64,000 nt of DNA from Pseudovibrio sp. Tun.PSC04-5.I4. GTDB lineage: Bacteria > Pseudomonadota > Alphaproteobacteria > Rhizobiales > Stappiaceae. The notes below the pieces were generated by a model that searched no databases, had not been told where the DNA came from, and worked only from the letters and a program-made list of their open reading frames with translations. A program made the translations under genes and the position numbers. This document shows, piece by piece, positions 59,145 through 64,000 of this stretch. The stretch is from positions 629,231 through 693,230 of the forward strand of contig NZ_FNLB01000001.1 of assembly GCF_900104145.1 (NCBI RefSeq), given 5' to 3'. Each line of letters starts with the position of its first letter. Positions within the stretch are counted from its first letter, which is position 1.

Positions 59145-60662
59145 ATGCTAACAGGTTGCCATCTTATCGCTGGAAAATGGGTCGATAACACCCAGAAATT
59201 CCAGTCCACTCCGTACTCAGGTGACGCCAGCTCTTATTCCTGTGGCACTGCTGAACTGATCGACAAAGCCGTTCAAGGCGCAGAAGACGCTTTTATGAGC
59301 TTTGGCTGGTCCTCCCGTTCAGAGCGCGCCACCTTCATTCGCAAAATCGCTGAGGAAATCGACGCACGCGGTGCGGAAATCACCAAGGTTGGCTGTGCTG
59401 AAACTGGCCTTCCAGAAATGCGCCTCAATGGTGAGCGCGGTCGCACCGTTGGTCAGTTGCGCCTGTTCGCTGATCATATTGAAAAAGGCGATTACCTCGA
59501 TCTGGCTCATGATAAAGCTATACCAGACCGCGCGCCGCTTCCACGTCCTGATATTCGTTTGAGCCAGCGCCCTGTTGGGCCGGTTGCTGTATTTGGCGCC
59601 TCCAACTTCCCTTTGGCCTTCTCCACTGCCGGCGGAGACACAGCGTCCGCCCTTGCAGCAGGGTGTCCGGTTGTTGTCAAAGGCCATGAAGCTCATCCGG
59701 GTACTGCTGAGCTGGTAGCCCAAGCCATTGACGCGGCAATCAAATCCTGCGGCATGCATCCCGGCGTTTTCTCACTGGTACAAGGTGGCAGCCGCGAAGT
59801 TGGTACAGCCCTTGTCAAGCATCCATTGATCAAAGCAGTTGGGTTTACCGGGTCACTAGCTGGTGGCCGCGCTTTGTTTGACCTTTGTGTTTCTCGCCCT
59901 GAGCCTATCCCGTTCTTTGGTGAACTGGGCTCTGTCAACCCTTCCTTCCTGTTCCCCAATGCTCTCGCCAGCCGCGGCGAAGCAATTGCCGCTGGTTGGG
60001 CTGGTTCTCTGTGCATGGGTGCAGGTCAGTTCTGTACCAATCCAGGCGTCATGCTCGTGGTTGATGGTCCGGATACAGATGCCTTCATCGCCAAAGCAAA
60101 AGGCGCACTGGAAGCAGCTGGCGAACAACCAATGCTCACAGACGGCATTGCCGCAGCCTATCGTGCAAGCTCGGCCAAAATCGCAGACGAAGCCGGCGTA
60201 GAAGAGTTGGTAGGCACAGCTTGCACAACACGCGGCGCTAAGCCTTACATGTTCGTGACCGACGCTGCTAACTGGCTTAAAAACAAAGAGCTGCAAGAAG
60301 AAGTATTTGGGCCACTCGGCATCGTCGTCAAACTGGAAAACCTTGATCAGATGCACGATGTCGCCAAGCAAATCGAAGGTCAGTTGACTTGTTCCGTTCA
60401 TGTGGATGCTGCCGATTATGCTGATGCCCGCAAATTGATGCCGCTTCTGGAGCGTAAAGCTGGCCGCGTGCTTGCCAATGGGTTCCCAACCGGTGTTGAA
60501 GTTTGTGATGCGATGGTTCATGGCGGTCCGTACCCGGCTTCCACCAACTTTGGCGCAACCTCTGTGGGCACCATGGCAATCCGCCGCTTCCTACGTCCAG
60601 TAAGTTATCAGGACATTCCGCTGGAGTTGGTCTCCAGTTTTGAAGTCGAGGAAATGGCGTAA
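59145..60662 (+). CDS. Alpha-ketoglutarate semialdehyde (2,5-dioxovalerate) dehydrogenase
   Basis: 505 residues from the ATG at 59145, with GAGG upstream. It is an ALDH of the KGSADH group: FGASNFPLAFSTAGGDTASALAAGC for cofactor binding, FTGSLAGGRALFDL, ELGSVNPSFLFP with the general base and CMGAGQFCTNPGV with the catalytic cysteine. It oxidises alpha-ketoglutarate semialdehyde to 2-oxoglutarate, the last step of hydroxyproline, arabinose or glucarate breakdown. It stands alone, between a palindromic operator and a terminator. Confidence 0.88.
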   Translation: MLTGCHLIAGKWVDNTQKFQSTPYSGDASSYSCGTAELIDKAVQGAEDAFMSFGWSSRSERATFIRKIAEEIDARGAEITKVGCAETGLPEMRLNGERGRTVGQLRLFADHIEKGDYLDLAHDKAIPDRAPLPRPDIRLSQRPVGPVAVFGASNFPLAFSTAGGDTASALAAGCPVVVKGHEAHPGTAELVAQAIDAAIKSCGMHPGVFSLVQGGSREVGTALVKHPLIKAVGFTGSLAGGRALFDLCVSRPEPIPFFGELGSVNPSFLFPNALASRGEAIAAGWAGSLCMGAGQFCTNPGVMLVVDGPDTDAFIAKAKGALEAAGEQPMLTDGIAAAYRASSAKIADEAGVEELVGTACTTRGAKPYMFVTDAANWLKNKELQEEVFGPLGIVVKLENLDQMHDVAKQIEGQLTCSVHVDAADYADARKLMPLLERKAGRVLANGFPTGVEVCDAMVHGGPYPASTNFGATSVGTMAIRRFLRPVSYQDIPLELVSSFEVEEMA

Positions 60663-60686
60663 AGCTGTCTCAATATAACCATCAAT

Positions 60687-60712
60687 AGCCCTGAACGTAG
60701 CTGTTCAGGGCT
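60687..60712 (+). terminator. Terminator after the semialdehyde dehydrogenase gene
   Basis: AGCCCTGAAC (60687-60696) pairs perfectly with GTTCAGGGCT (60703-60712) around a 6-nt loop, with TTTTCTTC following. Confidence 0.88.
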
Positions 60713-60771
60713 TTTCTTCGTCTACTGGTCGCTCTGGAGTGGTTAGGCTGCCAGGTTTTTCAGGGTACCTC

Positions 60772-61862
60772 GGCCGTGTTGCACAACTCCAATTTAGATT
60801 GCGGCTTGCCCAAACCCATAAATTGAGGTGTCCTGAAACCCTTTCGAACGGCGGCTGTCCGAAGGACGTTATTTTATTTAGAACAGCAACGCCAATTTGC
60901 GCTTCTATCCTCTGATGTTTAAAGTTTCTTGAGCTCAGTTTTCCCCCGACCACCCGCTTTAAACGACCCATCGGGGTTTCACCTCGCGCCCGCTGCCCGT
61001 ATCAGGTGTATTTCTGCCAGTCCATTCTGCCGCACTTTTGAATTGCAAGGATATGCGCGTCACGCGATGTCAGGTCAGTCTCAGTGTCTCGACTGAGGAT
61101 TGCCTATTTAGGCGATGGAATAACAACCTCAACACTTTCAAAGCACTCTGCCAATTCTTGTCTGGTTGGCTCGCCGTCGTAAGCGCCATCACCCAGAAAC
61201 TTCGCCACCGTGTCGTCAATTTGATCCAACAAATCCGTTAGGGCTGACGGCTCGTCAACGCTCTCTTCCGTCAACTCACCGCACAGGATTTTGCGCGTAT
61301 TCAGCTCTGTCCCCAGATGCAGTTTGCGCCAGTTTCTGCGTTTTATCTTGGTTCTCTGCCATTCACCCGCCCAAAGACCTTTAGTCCTGTGCTGTCTATT
61401 ACTAGATGAGCCGGTTCAGCTATGCGTGTAGCCCGCAGCTTTGTCAGCTTCAAACCTTCCGTCCGACGCGACAGCGTAGAAAATCAGAAACAGGCAGGTC
61501 CAGTTGTATCAGGCGAAACAGAGAGCGTGCAAATCCTTGGATCGGGCGAAGCGCGAGACCGAATAATGACCTCACCTGCAAACAGGTTTCGATGGCAAGC
61601 ACTGAGAATTTGGTAGGACGACCGCGGCGCTTGCTGTGTGGGGCGTGCCAATAAACCTGGCAATGTCCTCATCGATTCAAACGCTCACATCTCAGCGCTG
61701 GCGAAGACTTTCGTTAGACTCTGGCCAGTTGGTGAGACGATATCCGGTTTTTGTAAATATCTCCCGCCGAGCAGCATTATGTTTGAAGGGCATGAAAAGA
61801 CTACCTGACCAAAAAATAGGCTGCCTACATACACGCTGGAGGCGGATTTGTGCAGCAAGGCC
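60772..61862 (-). mobile_element. Decayed IS5-family insertion sequence with recognisable ends
   Basis: The outer ends GGCCGTGTTGCACAA (60772-60786) and TTGTGCAGCAAGGCC (61848-61862) are inverted repeats agreeing at 13 of 15 positions. They enclose about 1.09 kb with a broken transposase on the minus strand. I could not see a target duplication. Confidence 0.75.
60810..61793 (-). pseudogene. IS5-family transposase, multiply frameshifted
   Basis: Reading from the ATG at 61793 in shifting frames gives PFKHNAARREIFTKTGYRL and NWPESNESLRQR, then a stop, IDEDIARF, GRPTKFSVLAIETCLQV, FGLALRPIQGFARSLFRL, HLVIDSTGLKVFG, WRKLHLGTELNT, DQIDDTVAKFLGDGAYDGEP and finally MGRLKRVVGGKLSSRNF. This is the order of an IS5 DDE transposase. 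Several stops and frameshifts make it inactive. Confidence 0.85.
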
Positions 61863-62170
61863 GTTATACCCCACGTCGCGAACGACAGTTACTCGCGCAT
61901 GTTCTTCAGTTGTTCTGAAACGAGGCCAATTTTGCAGCTTCGGGGCCACTGGGCCAAGTTCGTGCATTTTAAGCGAGCTGAACTCAACGGGTAAGGGCTA
62001 TCTGTAAGCAAGTTCCAAATTAGGCAGGAACGCTGCGTCTTTCCATTAATTCAGAGCCTGTCCATTCCTAGCTTTTCTTAGGATTTGATTGAAGTCTTTG
62101 CATAGGCTTCAATTATCTGGCAGTTGCTTCAGACAACAACATAAATAACCGACAAAGAAGCTTGTTGTCC
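61863..62170. other. Region between the IS5 remnant and the two-component system
   Basis: About 300 bp without a supported gene. It should contain the promoter of the kinase-regulator operon. Nothing further was recognised. Confidence 0.45.
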
Positions 62171-63854
62171 ATGGCGCTGATCCTTCTTCTGCTGCAACAG
62201 ATGTGTGTCTATCTCGTTATTGTATATCTGGTCAGCAAGACGCCGCTGTTCAAGATATTCACGGAGGATGCACCCCGCCTCCCGCATAAGGTCCTAATTT
62301 ACTTCGTGTTTTCCCGGCTTTTGCATTATCGCAACTTATTTCGGTGAGCAGGTTAACGGAGCGATTGCGAACACACGTGCCATGGGAGCCGTGCTCGGCG
62401 GTCTGCTTGGCGGACCGATCACGGGCTTGCTGGTGGGCATTACAGGAGGCCTGCATCGCTACAGCTTTGGCGGTTTTACCGATCTGGCCTGCACCATTTC
62501 CACCACTTCTGAAGGGCTATTGACGGGTGCTGCGGCTCTGTATTTGCGCCAACAAAACAAGGGCGCTCTTCTGTTCCGGCCCCTCTTCGTGTTCTGGCTG
62601 ACGTTGGCTGCCGAGGCAATGCAGATGCTCATCATTCTGGCAGTTGCGCGCCCGTTTGACCATGCATTTGAGTTAGTCCAGCAAATTGCTATTCCGATGC
62701 TTCTGGTGAATTCCTTAGGGGCGGCGCTCTTCATGAGCATTGTTCGCGATCAGAAGACCATGTTCGACAAGCTTTCCTCCGCATTTTCCAGTCAAGCGCT
62801 CAAGATTGCAGAACGGTGTGTCGGAGTTCTGGCCAAGGGCCTCAATGAGACATCGTCGGCCAAAGTCGCCAGGATTGTGAGTGAGGAAACGAAAGTTGGC
62901 GCCGTTGCCATAACCGATAGATATAAGTTGCTGGCCTTTACCGGCAGTGGATCAGATCATCACATTCCCGGAACGCCGATTTCCTCTCGGTTGACGCTGG
63001 ATGCGATTACGCACAACACAGTTATGTATGCAAACGGTGTTGAGGTGCCCTACGGCTGCTCAATCTCTCAGTGTTGCAAACTGGGGTCATGTCTGGTTAT
63101 TCCACTCCGCAGCGATACCGAGGTGATTGGCACCATCAAAATGTATGAGCAGAAGAACAAAATGTTCCTCAACATCAACCGGACTCTTGGAGAAGGTATT
63201 GCCAAGTTACTTTCCAACCAGATCCTTTATGGGGAGCTGGAAGAGAAACAAAACCTGCTGACGTGTGCTGAACTTAAGTTGTTGCAGGCTCAGGTGAATC
63301 CGCATTTCCTATTCAACACGCTCAATACTATTGCAATTATTACGAAGCGTGATCCTGTGAAAGCTCGTTTTTTGCTCCTGCAGTTTTCCAAATTCCTCCG
63401 CATCAATCTAAAACGCACATCCGGCCTTGTGTCGCTGAGCGATGAGCTTGACCACATTGATGCGTATCTGGCGATTGAAAAAGCACGGTTTGCGGACAAA
63501 CTGAGTGTGGAGATTGATCTGCCGACAAAGCTTCACAATATTCAGGTCCCCGCCTTCACGCTCCAACCAATTATCGAGAACGCCATCAAACACGGCATTT
63601 CACAAAGTGTAAATCAGGGCCACATTCATATCAGTGGCCATATTCAAGATGATGCTATTGAACTGCGCGTCGAAGACAATGCAGGATTGTATGTTCCTCC
63701 AAAAGACAAGGAGGGTCTTGGCATGTCCCTCGTCGATAAGCGGCTTAAGAAACAATGGGGTGAGGACTATGGCCTTTCCATTGAATGGGAAGATGATCTG
63801 TTTACACGGGTGAGTATCCGCGTGCCTCAACATGATCTGGAGGCTGCGCAATGA
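62171..63854 (+). CDS. LytS/BtsS-type sensor histidine kinase, frameshifted near 62317
   Basis: The N-terminus reads LILLLLQQMCVYLVIVYLVSKT..., then RLPHKVLIYFVFS, and continues in another frame as FCIIATYFGEQVNGAIANTRA and onward without interruption. Removing one C from the CCC at about 62314-62316 restores one frame, so this is a one-base insertion or a sequencing error. Domains are a five-helix LytS sensor region (GGPITGLLVGITGGLHRYS), a GAF domain (about 63,000) with CSISQCCKLGSCLVIPL, a histidine-kinase box with the phospho-histidine in VNPHFLFNTLNTIA and an ATPase domain (IENAIKHGIS). Without repair the part from 62391 (ATG) would lack the first two helices. Confidence 0.85.
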
Positions 63855-64000
63855 TCACCTGTCTTGTGGTTGATGATGAACCCTACGCCCGCGAAGAGCT
63901 TGTTGAGCTGCTGGATAAAGCCGGGAACATCGAGGTTATCGGAGAATGCAGCAACGCGATTGAAGCTCTCAGCACATCAATAAGCTGAAGCCTCAACTGG
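63851..64000 (+). CDS. LytTR-type response regulator, receiver start (cut by window edge, apparent frameshift)
   Basis: The ATG overlaps the kinase stop as ATGA. The receiver start ITCLVVDDEPYAREELVELL carries the acidic pocket aspartates. The frame meets a stop at about 63986-63988 after ALSTSIS; shifting one base in AGCACATCAATAAG gives INKLKPQL, the sequence expected in LytR/BtsR receivers. So one base appears to be missing at about 63972-63977. The phosphorylated aspartate and DNA-binding domain lie beyond the window. Confidence 0.75.

Noticed and set aside
1..64000. CRISPR arrays, rRNA and tRNA genes
   Set aside because: No regularly spaced direct repeats and no tRNA-like T-arm or rRNA stretches were noticed on reading both strands; a tRNA scan could still find one I missed.

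Overview
The window looks like a chromosomal segment of a marine, host-associated alphaproteobacterium. Gene content (three TRAP or ABC uptake operons for organic nitrogen compounds, many LysR/RpiR/AraC regulators, tight ATGA-type gene overlaps, about 50% GC) fits a Pseudovibrio- or Stappia-like organism. That taxonomic guess is inference; no rRNA or tRNA gene is visible here.

Layout. 0-1 kb: end of a MarR regulator and maleylacetoacetate isomerase (tyrosine breakdown). 1.2-8.7 kb: a dipeptide/oligopeptide ABC importer followed by an aminopeptidase P-type peptidase. 8.8-16.8 kb (minus strand): a seven-gene operon with an N-formylglutamate amidohydrolase-like enzyme, a complete TRAP transporter, a glutamine-synthetase-like ligase, an aldehyde dehydrogenase and an iron alcohol dehydrogenase, with a divergent RpiR regulator. 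Together these could form a gamma-glutamylation route for an amino alcohol such as ethanolamine. 17.8-19.8 kb: a TDT/TehA transporter and a divergent LysR regulator. 20-22.7 kb: small exported proteins in AT-rich DNA and a RbsD/FucU mutarotase. 22.9-25.8 kb: 2-oxoacid:ferredoxin oxidoreductase KorAB. 26-31.8 kb: a DUF2339 membrane protein, a PLP dehydratase, an AraC regulator and an SDR lacking its usual catalytic pair. 32.2-39.6 kb: a TRAP transporter, a three-subunit HcnABC/LhpBEF-type amine dehydrogenase and RidA, controlled by a divergent LysR. 39.6-42.4 kb: an AhpD-like protein, an NTF2-like protein and a flavin/PNPOx protein with another LysR. 42.4-46.2 kb: a compact operon of an NRPS-type adenylation enzyme, a membrane flavoprotein reductase and an enoyl-CoA hydratase. 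46.3-49.6 kb: a DUF6502/DUF5666 pair and a SoxR cluster with two recognisable SoxR boxes.

49.7-61.9 kb is accessory DNA: a tyrosine-recombinase-like gene without its catalytic tyrosine, lipoproteins, IS3 and IS5 remnants, and the most striking gene of the window. That gene (51825-52511, minus) encodes a signal peptide, then an almost perfect copy of eukaryotic ubiquitin (68 of 76 residues identical to human ubiquitin by eye), then a helical linker and an outer-membrane beta-barrel that continues in a second frame (51316-51828). Signal peptidase cleavage after ADASA would leave the ubiquitin methionine as residue 1. The conjugating LRLRGG tail is replaced by LFLGEV. The sequence therefore reads as a surface-displayed, non-conjugatable ubiquitin, with the barrel now interrupted by an apparent one-base frameshift. 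Further along are a haem-oxygenase-like putative diiron protein, a methyltransferase, a type III polyketide synthase with an ICMT-type methyltransferase, and an alpha-ketoglutarate semialdehyde dehydrogenase. The last shares a TGATATATCA palindrome with the dipeptide operon. The window ends in a LytS/LytTR two-component system with an apparent frameshift in each gene.

Start sites were chosen from Shine-Dalgarno spacing and overlap with the upstream gene. All functional names rest on recognised motifs and neighbours, not on database searches.
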